A stretch of 57,188 nucleotides of DNA from NCBI GenBank assembly GCA_025210525.1, contig JAOARP010000019.1:1-57188 (forward strand), read 5' to 3'. Under the pieces are notes generated by a model that searched no databases, was not told the DNA's origin, and saw nothing but the letters and a program-made list of their open reading frames with translations. The translations under genes were made by a program, and so were the position numbers. Numbering within the stretch: position 1 is the stretch's first letter; every line of letters starts with the position of its first letter. The stretch comes from Marinisporobacter sp. (GTDB lineage Bacteria > Bacillota > Clostridia > Peptostreptococcales > Thermotaleaceae). Of this stretch, positions 26,825-35,897 are shown piece after piece.

Positions 26825-27331
26825 TTACTGTGCAGGTGGTGTAAAGGTTCTTTGTGCAAGCTCTGCATCTAACATATAAAGAGCATTGCTATTGTCGCTG
26901 ATTCTCTCAAGTTTTTTGATAATACTATTAAAAGTAGATTCTTCTTCTACTTGTTCATCAATAAACCATTTTAAAAAGCTGATAGTAGCATGTTCTCTTT
27001 CTTCCATAGCTAAATCTGTTAGATTATAAATTCTCTGGGTTACTAATTTTTCATGCTCTAAACCCTTCATAAATACATCTAGCATAGAAGTATAGTCATT
27101 TTGAGGTTCATCAAATGCAGAAATAGTCACTCTTCCACCCATTTCAACTACATAATCAAAAAGTTTCATTGCATGGAATTTTTCTTCTTCTGCTTGTACT
27201 TTAAAGAAGTTTGAAAAACCATCTAAATCCTCATTAGCACAAAAAGCTGCCATAGCTAAGTAAATATGTGCAGAATAAAATTCATAGTTAATTTGTTCAT
27301 TTAATGATTTCATTAATTTTTCACTGATCAT
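26825..27331 (-). CDS. ftnA: Ferritin (non-heme)
   Basis: Iron-storage protein of 168 residues, bacterial FtnA type. Ferroxidase ligands are visible: E17 in the first helix (NYEFYSAHIYLAM), EEEKFHAMK (E50/H53 region), E94 region (LEHEKLVTQ) and Q/E127 (WFIDEQVEEE). It oxidises Fe(II) and stores it in a 24-mer, limiting oxidative damage. Start at 27331 has AAAAAAGGAGG eight bases upstream; a start 27 bases further up would encode the ribosome site as protein. Monocistronic. The length and four-helix pattern are typical. Confidence 0.94.
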   Translation of the reverse strand: MISEKLMKSLNEQINYEFYSAHIYLAMAAFCANEDLDGFSNFFKVQAEEEKFHAMKLFDYVVEMGGRVTISAFDEPQNDYTSMLDVFMKGLEHEKLVTQRIYNLTDLAMEEREHATISFLKWFIDEQVEEESTFNSIIKKLERISDNSNALYMLDAELAQRTFTPPAQ

Positions 27332-27512
27332 GAAAAAGCCTCCTTTTTTTATCATCATGTTTATTTATTACCACTTAAATGGATTTCTTAAACAATAATT
27401 TATCGAAAAACTTTCCTCTTTAGTATGAATCAATTTTTAAGTTTATATAATCAAGAAGATAAAAAATGATATAAGTTATTTAGAAAGGAATATTTCTTTA
27501 AACTATTTTTTC

Positions 27513-27541
27513 TTGACACAAAAGATGAAAAATGGCACTAT
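27513..27541 (+). promoter_or_regulatory. Sigma-A promoter of the glyoxalase gene
   Basis: TTGACA (27513-27518), 17-base spacer, CACTAT (27536-27541), 30 bases before the start codon. Confidence 0.7.
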
Positions 27542-27571
27542 GAAGATATTCATGATAAAGGAGGCGATAAA

Positions 27572-27943
27572 ATGAAATTTTCATTTAATCACAATAATAT
27601 TAATGTTTTAGATTTAGAAAAAAGTATTGCTTTTTATAAGGAAGCACTAGGCCTAGTAGAAACTAGAAGAAAAGTTGCAGAAGATGGAAGTTTTATTTTG
27701 GTATTCTTAGGGGATGAAATAAATCCTCATAAATTAGAGTTAACTTGGTTAAGAGATTGGGAAAGACCGTATAATTTAGGAGATAATGAGTTTCATTTAG
27801 CATTTACTACAGATGATTATGAAAAAGCCCATAGTTTACATAAAGAAATGGCATGTATTTGCTATGAAAATGAAAAAATGGGTATTTATTTTATTAATGA
27901 TCCTGATGGTTATTGGATTGAAATATTACCAGAGAAAAGATAA
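27572..27943 (+). CDS. gloA: VOC-family glyoxalase I-like protein
   Basis: Lactoylglutathione-lyase-type protein, 123 residues. It has the paired beta-alpha-beta-beta-beta fold pattern: LDLEKSIAFYKEALGLVETRR, then KLELTW, FHLAF and DPDGYWIEILPE. The four metal positions of glyoxalase I can be placed: H7, E57, the His of FHLAF and the Glu of IEILPE. It likely detoxifies methylglyoxal with a low-molecular-weight thiol; the thiol used by this clostridium is unknown. The ATG has an AAAGGAGGCG site and a good promoter lies directly upstream. Single gene. Confidence 0.88.
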   Translation: MKFSFNHNNINVLDLEKSIAFYKEALGLVETRRKVAEDGSFILVFLGDEINPHKLELTWLRDWERPYNLGDNEFHLAFTTDDYEKAHSLHKEMACICYENEKMGIYFINDPDGYWIEILPEKR

Positions 27944-27944
27944 A

Positions 27945-27967
27945 AGAAGACAGAATATCTGTCTTCT
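27945..27967. terminator. Hairpin between convergent genes
   Basis: AGAAGACAG and CTGTCTTCT pair around a 5-base loop. It overlaps the stop codon of the minus-strand gene. No clear T-run on the plus strand, so it is a weak terminator call. Confidence 0.45.
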
Positions 27968-28403
27968 AACCAACCATTAATTCAGAAATATATCTATCTT
28001 GATTTTTTATAGGGTATACCCCAAGACAGGAATTAGAACATGGTTTAAGAAAATACTTATCTTTTGGAATCCATTCCTCAATAAACTCAGCAATAAAAGT
28101 ACTTTCAAGTTCACTACGGATGATTAATAGGGGTGGTTTTCCTTTATATTCTTTACGGTTATATTTATCAGGTGTTAGAATATGACACTCTTTTTCAATG
28201 TGCTCTTCTTCTAAAATATGTGCAATATCTTTCATTACTACATACTGATTATATCCTGTATCAAAGGATTCTTTGTGATTTCTTCTCAGCCAGCTTCCAT
28301 ATTTTTTGCCCCTGTATTTCCCTCCATTTTCCAATTTTTCGTTTTCAGGAACTCCTAAATTATTTAGGTAATCCTCATACATTTTTTTTGTGATTTTCAT
28401 CAT
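27966..28403 (-). CDS. Unknown protein, conserved-looking
   Basis: I do not recognise this 145-residue protein. It is soluble and charged (many Lys and Glu), with a Gly/Arg-rich stretch GGKYRGKKYGSWLRRNHKE near residue 27-45 that could contact nucleic acid or phosphate, and two cysteines (PCSNSCLGVYP) near the C-terminus. The ending KYFLKPCSNSCLG looks structured rather than random. The ATG has a GGAGG site six bases upstream, and codon use matches its neighbours, so it is very likely a real gene. It is convergent with the glyoxalase gene and shares no operon. Confidence 0.7.
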   Translation of the reverse strand: MMKITKKMYEDYLNNLGVPENEKLENGGKYRGKKYGSWLRRNHKESFDTGYNQYVVMKDIAHILEEEHIEKECHILTPDKYNRKEYKGKPPLLIIRSELESTFIAEFIEEWIPKDKYFLKPCSNSCLGVYPIKNQDRYISELMVG

Positions 28404-28905
28404 AAAATACCTCCATGGTTAGATATATTAGATATTTTGATAAATATATATAGGTGATTTTTTATCTTATATAAATTTCTGTAAAAATTTTCAAATTCCT
28501 GCATGAAACGGTGATGTTTTCTGAATTTTCGCTCGACTACATTTTTTTCAGTTTCAAAATTTGTGTCTATAATTTAAAGAAATAATATCAATTTGTAAAG
28601 TGAACTAAATTGATTGACGGATATACCTATATTTTTGAAGATAACGAATTTTTATGGAAATTTTAAAATGTATTTGTCTAGAAGAAGAGGAATGGAAAAA
28701 TAAAAGGTATAACAACAGGAATATAAAGGTAAAATAGTAAAAGAATACTTAGGCATCAAAATAAGTTGATAGCAATGATAAAAATTAGAATATACAAAAA
28801 AATACAAATTTTATTAAACAAGAAGGAATTTTCAGAATAGTGAAGAATATACTTATTAGAGTTGTCTAAACATTACAACAAATACTGGAGTGAGGGGGAA
28901 GACAA
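28404..28905. other. AT-rich 500-base intergenic region
   Basis: No open frame with a ribosome site on either strand. Its clearest content is a sigma-H promoter match at 28822-28848 for the downstream EF-G paralogue. A possible sigma-A pair TTGATA-17-AATATA (28766-28794) is weak. No riboswitch, tRNA or repeat array is visible. Confidence 0.7.
28822..28848 (+). promoter_or_regulatory. Sigma-H promoter of the EF-G paralogue
   Basis: GAAGGAATT (28822-28830), N11, GAAGAAT (28842-28848); fits RnAGGAWWW-N11-RnnGAAT at every defined position. Start of transcription would be near 28856, 50 bases before the ATG. Confidence 0.68.
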
Positions 28906-30972
28906 ATGAATGCGTATGTAAGTGACAAGATAAGAAATGTAGCATTAGTTGGACATGGTGGTTGTGGAAAGACGGTTTTAACAGAAGCCATGTTATATAC
29001 AACGAAAGTTACAAATAGAATCGGTAAAACAGAAGATGGAAATACTGTATCAGATTTTGATAAGCAAGAAATAGATAGACAAATTTCTATTAATACGAGC
29101 TTAATTCCTATTGAATGGGATAAAGATAAATATAATATTTTAGATACACCGGGGTATTTTGACTTTGTAGGAGAAGTAAATAGTGCTTTAAGAATTGCTG
29201 GAGGAGCTATTATTGTAGTAGATGCAAGTTCAGGAGTTGAGGTTGGAACGGAAAAAGCTTGGGAGTACATAAGCAAGAGAAAAATGCCTAAATTGATCTT
29301 TTTAAATAAGATGGATAAGGATAATGTGAATTATGATAAGGTGATTAATCAGTTAAGAGAAAAATTCGGAAAAGCTATAGCACCTTTTGCAATTCCATTA
29401 GGAACAGATCGAGGACTACGAGGTCTTGTAAATGTAGTAGATCTAATAGCAAGAGAATACAATGGAAAAGAGTGTGTAGATGCACCTATAAAAGAAGAAT
29501 GGATGGAAAGAATTCAGCCTATTAGAGATATGCTTATGGAGTCTGTGGCTGAAAGTGATGAAGTATTGATGGAAAAATATTTTGAAGGAGAACCATTTAC
29601 ACCAGAAGAAATCCATGTGGGATTACGTAAAGGTGTTTTAGAGGGTTCGGTTGTACCTGTTTTAGTAGGTTCTGCATCAAAGAATATTGGAATACATACC
29701 CTTATGAATATGATTGATACATATATGCCAATGCCAAAGGATATGAAACCTTATCATGGAGTAAATCCTAACGATCAAAGTGAAGTCATCAGACATGTAA
29801 ATATTTCAGAACCATTTTCAGCATTAGTATTTAAAACCATTGTTGACCCATATGTTGGAAAAATATCTTTAATGAAGGTGATTTCTGGCGAGTTAAAAGG
29901 GGACATGGAAGTATATAATCCAGAAAAGGATGGAGTAGAGAAAATAGGAAGTATGTTTTTATTAAGAGGGAAAAATCAAATTCCAGTAGGAAGAGTTGTT
30001 GCTGGAGATATAGTAGCAGTTGCAAAACTTCAATATGCACAAACAGGAGATACCTTGTGTGATAAAAATAATCCTGTTCAATATGGTAAGATTCAATTTC
30101 CTCAACCTACATTATTTATGGCAGTTGAACCAAAGGCTAAGGGTGACGAAGAAAAAATTGGAACAGGATTAAATAGATTAACAGAAGAAGATCCAACCTT
30201 TGTTGTACAGAGAAATAAGGAAACAAAGCAGACCCTTATAGGTGGTCAAGGAGATATGCATATTGATGTGATTACCAGAAAGCTTAAAAACAAATTTGGG
30301 GTAGATGTAACATTAGTAGATCAAATTATCCCATATAGAGAGACCATCAAAGGAAAAGCAGATGTACAAGGAAAACATAAAAAACAATCAGGTGGACATG
30401 GGCAATATGGAGATGTAAAGATAAGATTTGAACCAGCACAGGAAGAATTTATCTTTGAAGAAGAAATCTTTGGTGGGTCAGTACCTAAAAATTATATTCC
30501 AGCTGTTGAAAAAGGATTAAGGGAATGTTTAGACTGTGGAGTTTTAGCAGGTTTTCCAGTTGTAAATATGAAGGCTACTTTATATGATGGATCTTATCAT
30601 GATGTAGACTCTTCTGAAATGGCATTTAAGATTGCTGCATCATTGGCATTTAAAAAAGGAATGGAAATAGCAAGTCCTGTACTCCTTGAACCTATTATGC
30701 ATGTAGAGATTATTATCCCAGAAGATTATATGGGTGACATTATGGGAGATATGAATAAAAGACGTGGAAGAATCCTTGGTATGGAGCCTACAGGAGATAG
30801 AAAACAAAAGGTTATTGCAGAAGCTCCTCAAGCAGAATTATTTAAATATGCAACAGATCTTCGTTCTATGACACAAGCAAGAGGTAGTTTTACAATGGAA
30901 TTTACAAGATATGAAGAAGTTCCAGCACACATGAGTCCCAAAATAATTGAAGCTGTAAAGGATAAAAAATAA
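28906..30972 (+). CDS. Elongation factor G-like protein (EF-G2 type paralogue)
   Basis: Ribosome-type GTPase of 688 residues with the EF-G layout: G domain (1-275), domain II (about 300-385), III, IV (about 470-590) and V (about 600-680). G1 is GHGGCGKT (16-23), against GHIDAGKT in true EF-G. G3 is DTPGYFDF, with Tyr in place of the catalytic His of DTPGH. Both are typical of the EF-G-like (EF-G2) family, so this is not the translocase fusA, which normally sits beside tuf and rps genes. Its role is unknown; a specialised or stress-phase ribosome factor is inferred. It is monocistronic, has a likely sigma-H promoter, and ends in a strong terminator. Confidence 0.9.
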   Translation: MNAYVSDKIRNVALVGHGGCGKTVLTEAMLYTTKVTNRIGKTEDGNTVSDFDKQEIDRQISINTSLIPIEWDKDKYNILDTPGYFDFVGEVNSALRIAGGAIIVVDASSGVEVGTEKAWEYISKRKMPKLIFLNKMDKDNVNYDKVINQLREKFGKAIAPFAIPLGTDRGLRGLVNVVDLIAREYNGKECVDAPIKEEWMERIQPIRDMLMESVAESDEVLMEKYFEGEPFTPEEIHVGLRKGVLEGSVVPVLVGSASKNIGIHTLMNMIDTYMPMPKDMKPYHGVNPNDQSEVIRHVNISEPFSALVFKTIVDPYVGKISLMKVISGELKGDMEVYNPEKDGVEKIGSMFLLRGKNQIPVGRVVAGDIVAVAKLQYAQTGDTLCDKNNPVQYGKIQFPQPTLFMAVEPKAKGDEEKIGTGLNRLTEEDPTFVVQRNKETKQTLIGGQGDMHIDVITRKLKNKFGVDVTLVDQIIPYRETIKGKADVQGKHKKQSGGHGQYGDVKIRFEPAQEEFIFEEEIFGGSVPKNYIPAVEKGLRECLDCGVLAGFPVVNMKATLYDGSYHDVDSSEMAFKIAASLAFKKGMEIASPVLLEPIMHVEIIIPEDYMGDIMGDMNKRRGRILGMEPTGDRKQKVIAEAPQAELFKYATDLRSMTQARGSFTMEFTRYEEVPAHMSPKIIEAVKDKK

Positions 30973-30980
30973 TAGAGTAT

Positions 30981-31018
30981 AAATAAAGATGGTGTAGCTA
31001 CCATCTTTATTTACTTTT
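30981..31018 (+). terminator. Terminator of the EF-G-like gene
   Basis: Perfect 13-bp inverted repeat 30981-30993 / 31000-31012 (AAATAAAGATGGT and ACCATCTTTATTT), 6-base loop, T-rich tail. Confidence 0.85.
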
Positions 31019-31152
31019 ATATAGAACAAAAGAATTTTTCAAGAGATTATAATATTTATAGTTAAAGGCAAAAATAGATAGAAAACAATAGAAAAATAAA
31101 GGAAATACTACATATATATGAAAAAAACTTATAATTTTCAGAAAAATAAAAC

Positions 31153-31181
31153 TTGAAGGAACGCTCTTTTTTTATTAAACT
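31153..31181 (+). promoter_or_regulatory. Sigma-A promoter of the ctsR operon
   Basis: TTGAAG (31153-31158), 17-base spacer, TAAACT (31176-31181). The CtsR operator lies just downstream, over the start of transcription. Confidence 0.75.
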
Positions 31182-31183
31182 AA

Positions 31184-31200
31184 AGTCAAAGAAAGTCAAA
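31184..31200 (+). promoter_or_regulatory. CtsR operator
   Basis: AGTCAAA-GAA-AGTCAAA: two perfect heptads at 31184-31190 and 31194-31200 with the 3-base spacer. It matches the CtsR consensus RGTCAAA-NAN-RGTCAAA exactly and implies autoregulation of the operon by its first gene. Confidence 0.93.
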
Positions 31201-31215
31201 GACAAGGAGATGAAT

Positions 31216-31686
31216 ATGGCTAGATTAAGTGATCTCATCGAAATTTTTTTAAAGGAATTGTTACAAGAGGCTAGTGATAGAGGGATTGAGATTCAGAGAA
31301 ATGAATTAGCAAATTATTTTAATTGTGCACCTTCGCAGATTAATTATGTACTTACTACTCGATTTACCCTAGATAAAGGATATTTAATTGAAAGTAGAAG
31401 GGGTGGAGGCGGACACATAAAAATTCTTAAGATCAATGTGGATAAAAATGAATATATAAGAATGCTTCTTGAAGAAATAGGAGAGAGTATTGGCAAAATG
31501 AAGGGTGCATCTATTATTGATATATTGAAGGAGAAAAAAATTATTACAGAAAGAGAAAGCATACTAATGAAAGCGGCTATAAGTGATAGAAGTATTCATA
31601 TACCTATGAACATAAAAGATGAAGTAAGAGCAAATCTTTTAAAGAGTATGATGATTGCTTTATTCAATTATAATGGGAGGGAATAG
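31216..31686 (+). CDS. ctsR: Class III stress-gene repressor CtsR
   Basis: DNA-binding repressor of clp and mcs genes, 156 residues. The N-terminal winged helix-turn-helix contains IEIQRNELANYFNCAPSQIN and the Gly-rich wing ESRRGGGGHIKI, which in CtsR is the heat-sensing loop. The C-terminal half is the dimer/tetramer domain. The ATG at 31216 follows AAGGAG by six bases; longer forms in frame from 31153 begin inside the promoter. First gene of ctsR-mcsA-mcsB-clpC, with a perfect CtsR box upstream, so it represses itself. Arginine phosphorylation by McsB is the known way it is inactivated in Bacillus. Confidence 0.95.
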   Translation: MARLSDLIEIFLKELLQEASDRGIEIQRNELANYFNCAPSQINYVLTTRFTLDKGYLIESRRGGGGHIKILKINVDKNEYIRMLLEEIGESIGKMKGASIIDILKEKKIITERESILMKAAISDRSIHIPMNIKDEVRANLLKSMMIALFNYNGRE

Positions 31687-31688
31687 AC

Positions 31689-32201
31689 ATGTTGTGTGAA
31701 AAATGTAATAAAAGACCAGCAACAGTACATTTAACAAAAATACTCAATGATCAAAAGATAGAGCTTCATTTATGTGAGCAGTGTGCAAAAAGAAATGAGC
31801 AAGTTTCTTTTGACACATCTTTTTCAATCAATAACTTTTTGACAAGCATATTAGACTCTATACAAGATTCTCCTATTAAAGTAGATTACGTAAAAGCTAC
31901 AAAATGTGATCATTGTGGTATGACATATGGAAAATTTAAGCAATTAGGAAGACTGGGTTGTTCTAAGTGTTATCATGCTTTTGAAGAAAAATTAAATACT
32001 TTGATAAAAAGGATTCAAGGAAATGAAAGTCATATAGGGAAGATCCCAAAAAGGGCAGGTGGATCTTTAAGAATAAAAAATGAAATAAAAGAATTAAAAT
32101 TGAAGTTAAATGAAGCTGTAAAAAAAGAAGCTTATGAGGAAGCTGTAATTTTTAGAGATAAAATAAAAGACCTTGAAAAGCATTTAAAAGAAGAACTTTA
32201 G
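31689..32201 (+). CDS. mcsA: McsA, zinc-binding activator of McsB
   Basis: Adaptor of the protein-arginine kinase, 170 residues. Four CxxC units form zinc sites: CEKC (3-6), CEQC (32-35), CDHC (about 75-78) and CSKC (about 93-96). The C-terminal UVR motif (about 132-168, EAVKKEAYEEAVIFRDKIKD) binds partners such as ClpC. Starts two bases after ctsR. Under stress it activates McsB and helps relieve CtsR repression; zinc loss or thiol oxidation is thought to signal. Confidence 0.94.
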   Translation: MLCEKCNKRPATVHLTKILNDQKIELHLCEQCAKRNEQVSFDTSFSINNFLTSILDSIQDSPIKVDYVKATKCDHCGMTYGKFKQLGRLGCSKCYHAFEEKLNTLIKRIQGNESHIGKIPKRAGGSLRIKNEIKELKLKLNEAVKKEAYEEAVIFRDKIKDLEKHLKEEL

Positions 32202-32212
32202 GAGGTGTAATC

Positions 32213-33259
32213 ATGGCAAAGTGGATACAACAAGAAGGACCAGACAGTGATATTATCATCAGCAGTAGGATTAGGATGGCTAGAAATATAGATACTTTTC
32301 CCTTTCCAATAGCCCTTACAAAGGCAAAGAGTAAAGAAGTTTCTACAGTAGTGTCTCAGGCAATTCTTGAAGGTAAAGATGATTTAAAAAATTCTTTTGA
32401 TTTGATTACATTAGAAGAAATTCCTCAAATAGAGAGACAGGTTTTAGTGGAGAAGCATTTAATTAGTCCAAATTTAGCTGCCAATTACGAAAAGGGTGCA
32501 GTCCTTTTAAATAAAGACGAATCTATAAGTATTATGATTAACGAAGAGGATCATATAAGAATTCAATGTTTACTTCCAGGTTTTCAATTGGATAAAGCAT
32601 TCAATATAGCTAATAGAGTAGATGATGCAATAGAAGAGGATGTAAAATATGCTTTTGACGAAAAATTAGGATATTTAACATCTTGCCCTACAAATGTAGG
32701 AACTGGAATTCGTGCATCTGTAATGCTGCATTTACCAGCTCTTAGAATGACAGGGTATATGAATAGAATCCTTCAAGCGGCAAATCAAATCGGTTTAGCT
32801 GTAAGGGGGATTTATGGAGAAGGAACAGAATTTATTGGGAATCTATTTCAGATATCCAATCAGTTAACACTAGGAAGAAGTGAAAAAGATATTATTGGAA
32901 ATCTTAAGGATGTTACAAGACAGATCATTCAAAAGGAAAGAGATGCTAGAAGTACCCTTTTATCTAATAATGGGGTGCAGCTAAAAGATCAGATTCATAG
33001 GTCTTTTGGAATTTTATGTAATGCAAGGATTTTGAATTCACAGGAGTGTATGAAGCTTTTATCAAATGTACGATTAGGGATAGATTTAGGAATACTAAAA
33101 GAGATGAAGACTGATAATATCAATGAGATTATGGTGATGACACAGCCAGCTTGTTTACAAGAAATAGGAGGAAAAGCATTGAGTAGCAATGAAAGGGATA
33201 TTAGGCGTGCTAGTTTGGTAAGAGAAAAACTGGGTAATAATAAGCATATGGATAAATGA
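32213..33259 (+). CDS. mcsB: Protein arginine kinase McsB
   Basis: Phosphorylates arginine residues on damaged proteins and on CtsR, marking them for ClpCP, 348 residues. Guanido-kinase fold: N-terminal SSRIRMARN (ATP site), acceptor loop NEEDHIRIQ, and the phosphagen-kinase signature TSCPTNVGTGIRASV. The C-terminal RDIRRA is the phospho-arginine sensing motif that gives allosteric self-activation. The ATG follows AGGAGG, twelve bases after mcsA. All catalytic motifs are intact. Confidence 0.96.
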   Translation: MAKWIQQEGPDSDIIISSRIRMARNIDTFPFPIALTKAKSKEVSTVVSQAILEGKDDLKNSFDLITLEEIPQIERQVLVEKHLISPNLAANYEKGAVLLNKDESISIMINEEDHIRIQCLLPGFQLDKAFNIANRVDDAIEEDVKYAFDEKLGYLTSCPTNVGTGIRASVMLHLPALRMTGYMNRILQAANQIGLAVRGIYGEGTEFIGNLFQISNQLTLGRSEKDIIGNLKDVTRQIIQKERDARSTLLSNNGVQLKDQIHRSFGILCNARILNSQECMKLLSNVRLGIDLGILKEMKTDNINEIMVMTQPACLQEIGGKALSSNERDIRRASLVREKLGNNKHMDK

Positions 33260-33293
33260 GGATAAATGATTCAATATACTAGGAGGTGTTTAC

Positions 33294-35753
33294 ATGGATA
33301 TGTTTGGTAGATTTACAGAAAAAGCTCAAAGAGTAGTGATTTTTGCACAAGAGGAAGCAAAAAGTCTTAGACATAACTATGTAGGAACAGAGCATATTTT
33401 ACTAGGATTAATAAAAGAAGGAGATGGGATTGCAGCAAAAGCTTTAAGGAATATGGGTGTAAGCTTAAAAATGATAAAAGAAAGCATAGAAAACATTATT
33501 GGAATAGGAAGTGATCCTGACCCACAAATAATAAGCTTTACGCCTAGAACAAAGAGACTATTTGAACTCAGCTTTGCAGAAGCAAGAAGACTTGGGCACA
33601 ATTATATAGGAACAGAACATATTCTTTTAGCATTGATCAAAGAAAGAGAATGTATAGCTGTAAAAATTTTATTAGAACATGCTGTTAATCTTACAAAGAC
33701 AAAAAATGAGATTATGAAGCTTTTAGGAACTTCAAATGAAGATAATCATGGGGATCATGTGCGTACTGTGAACAAAAAAAATACACCAGTACTAAATGAA
33801 TACGGAAGAGATTTAACAGAAATGGCATTAGAAGGAAAGATTGACCCTGTTATAGGAAGAAGTAAAGAGATAGAAAGAGTCGTACAAATATTAAGCAGAA
33901 GAACAAAAAATAATCCCTGTCTTATTGGTGAACCTGGAGTGGGAAAGACTGCAATAGCAGAAGGGTTAGCACAAAAAATTATTATAGGAGATATTCCAGG
34001 AACATTAAAGAATAAGAGAGTGGTTACATTAGATCTACCTTCTATGGTAGCTGGAGCAAAATATCGTGGAGAATTTGAAGATCGATTAAAAAAAGTAATG
34101 GTAGAATTAAGAGAAGCAAAAGATGTTATTCTCTTTATTGATGAGATGCATACAATTATTGGAGCTGGTGCTGCAGAAGGAGCTATTGATGCATCAAATA
34201 TCTTAAAGCCTGCTTTAGCTAGAGGAGAATTACAAGCTATAGGAGCAACGACATTAGATGAATATAGAAAGCATATTGAAAAGGATTCAGCTCTTGAAAG
34301 AAGATTTCAGCCTATTCATGTGGAAGAGCCAAGTATTGAAGAAACAGTACAAATTCTGAAGGGTCTGCGGGATAAATATGAAGCTCATCATAGTGTAAAA
34401 ATTACAGATAAAGCTTTAGAAGCTGCTGCAAAGCTCTCTCATAGGTATATTACAGATAGATTTTTACCAGATAAAGCTGTAGACTTAATTGACGAGGCTG
34501 CATCAAAGATCAGATTAAAAATTGTAACCCAACCTCCAGAATTAAAAGATCTAAAAGAAAAAATAGAAGAACTTGAAAAAGAAAAAGAAGAAGCAATTAG
34601 TGCACAAGACTTTGAAAGAGCAGCAAGGGTAAGAGATGAAGAAAAACAAATAAAAGAAGAGCTGCAAAATAGAAAAAATAATTGGAAAACAACAGGAAGT
34701 AAAAAAGCAACTGTTGGAGAAGATGAAATTGCAGAAACTGTGTCTAGTTGGACAGGAATTCCAGTCAAAAAGCTTGCGCAAGAAGAATCAGAAAAACTAT
34801 TAAATATGGAAGGAATTCTTCATCAAAGAGTTATTGGACAGGAAGAATCAGTAAAAGCTGTAGCAAGAGCTGTAAGAAGGGCTCGAGTAGGGTTAAAGGA
34901 CCCTAAACGACCCATTGGATCATTTATATTTTTAGGACCTACGGGAGTGGGAAAAACAGAGCTTTCTAAAGCATTGGCGGAAGCATTATTTGGAGATGAG
35001 GACGCTTTAATCCGTATTGATATGTCAGAGTATATGGAGAAACATGCTGTATCTCGCTTAGTAGGTTCACCTCCAGGATATGTAGGATATGATGAAGGAG
35101 GACAGCTGACAGAAAAAATAAGAAGAAAGCCTTATTCTGTAGTATTATTTGATGAAATTGAAAAGGCTCATCCAGACGTATTTAATATATTGCTTCAAAT
35201 CCTCGATGATGGAAGACTTACAGATTCAAAAGGAAAAGTAGTTGATTTCAAAAATACTGTAGTGATTATGACATCTAATGTAGGTGCACATACTATTAAA
35301 AAACAAAAAACATTAGGATTTGCAGGTACAGTAGCAGATGAAAAACAAACAGCTTATGAAAAAATGAAAGAAAATGTCATGAATGAATTGAGAAAAAGCT
35401 TTAGACCAGAGTTTTTAAATAGGATTGATGAAGTAATTGTGTTCCATGCCTTAGAACAAGAACATATCAACCAAATCGTAGAGCTCATGATCAAAGATTT
35501 AACGAAAAGAATGAGCGCACTGAATATAAAACTTGAAATATCAGAAAATGCTAAGAAACTTTTAGGAGAAAAGGGATTTGATCAAGAGTATGGAGCAAGA
35601 CCATTAAAGCGTGCTATTACAAGAATGCTAGAAGATTCTTTATCAGAAGAAATATTAAAGGGAAATATCTCTAAAAATGATGATATTTTTGTAGATGTAG
35701 AAAATGAAAAGATCATCTTTAAAAATAAATTGAAATTGAGTAAAGGAGAATAA
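33294..35753 (+). CDS. clpC: ATP-dependent protease regulatory subunit ClpC
   Basis: AAA+ unfoldase feeding ClpP, 819 residues. Order: double Clp-N repeat (1-145, phospho-arginine docking), AAA1 with Walker A GEPGVGKT (212-219) and Walker B LFIDEMH, middle UVR domain (about 418-455, site of McsA/adaptor contact), AAA2 with Walker A GPTGVGKT (548-555), and a C-terminal small domain with the [10 protein letters not shown] sensor-2 helix. The IGF-type ClpP loop is not obvious by eye but LGFAG near residue 680 is the likely candidate. Last gene of the operon, followed by a terminator. Confidence 0.96.
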   Translation: MDMFGRFTEKAQRVVIFAQEEAKSLRHNYVGTEHILLGLIKEGDGIAAKALRNMGVSLKMIKESIENIIGIGSDPDPQIISFTPRTKRLFELSFAEARRLGHNYIGTEHILLALIKERECIAVKILLEHAVNLTKTKNEIMKLLGTSNEDNHGDHVRTVNKKNTPVLNEYGRDLTEMALEGKIDPVIGRSKEIERVVQILSRRTKNNPCLIGEPGVGKTAIAEGLAQKIIIGDIPGTLKNKRVVTLDLPSMVAGAKYRGEFEDRLKKVMVELREAKDVILFIDEMHTIIGAGAAEGAIDASNILKPALARGELQAIGATTLDEYRKHIEKDSALERRFQPIHVEEPSIEETVQILKGLRDKYEAHHSVKITDKALEAAAKLSHRYITDRFLPDKAVDLIDEAASKIRLKIVTQPPELKDLKEKIEELEKEKEEAISAQDFERAARVRDEEKQIKEELQNRKNNWKTTGSKKATVGEDEIAETVSSWTGIPVKKLAQEESEKLLNMEGILHQRVIGQEESVKAVARAVRRARVGLKDPKRPIGSFIFLGPTGVGKTELSKALAEALFGDEDALIRIDMSEYMEKHAVSRLVGSPPGYVGYDEGGQLTEKIRRKPYSVVLFDEIEKAHPDVFNILLQILDDGRLTDSKGKVVDFKNTVVIMTSNVGAHTIKKQKTLGFAGTVADEKQTAYEKMKENVMNELRKSFRPEFLNRIDEVIVFHALEQEHINQIVELMIKDLTKRMSALNIKLEISENAKKLLGEKGFDQEYGARPLKRAITRMLEDSLSEEILKGNISKNDDIFVDVENEKIIFKNKLKLSKGE

Positions 35754-35780
35754 AGCTGCAAAAAATGCAGCTTTATTTTT
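35752..35780 (+). terminator. Terminator of the ctsR-clpC operon
   Basis: AAAGCTGCA (35752-35760) pairs with TGCAGCTTT (35766-35774), then ATTTTTAT. Confidence 0.82.
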
Positions 35781-35804
35781 ATAGTATTTGTCTTTGAAAA
35801 AGTG

Positions 35805-35833
35805 TTGTATAGGTTATAAAAATGTGGTACTAT
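35805..35833 (+). promoter_or_regulatory. Promoter of the ACT-protein/thrB operon
   Basis: TTGTAT (35805-35810), 17-base spacer, TACTAT (35828-35833). Confidence 0.55.
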
Positions 35834-35843
35834 TATAAAGGGA

Positions 35844-35881
35844 GTTCGCATATGGTGAACAAATGTATTTCGTGAACGAAC
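35844..35881 (+). promoter_or_regulatory. Two adjacent dyads, possible operator
   Basis: GTTCGC-N5-GTGAAC (35844-35860) and TTCGT-GA-ACGAA (about 35869-35880) sit just after the expected transcription start. GTGAAC occurs in both, 17 bases apart. Outer bases GTTCG and CGAAC could also pair as a hairpin. This may be the binding site of the HTH-ACT protein encoded next. Confidence 0.45.
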
Positions 35882-35897
35882 AAAAGAGGTGAAATAA

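Noticed and set aside
34439-34781. Minus-strand open frames inside clpC
   Set aside because: They lie across the UVR and linker region, where Glu/Lys-rich coding leaves long Ser/Phe-rich antisense frames.
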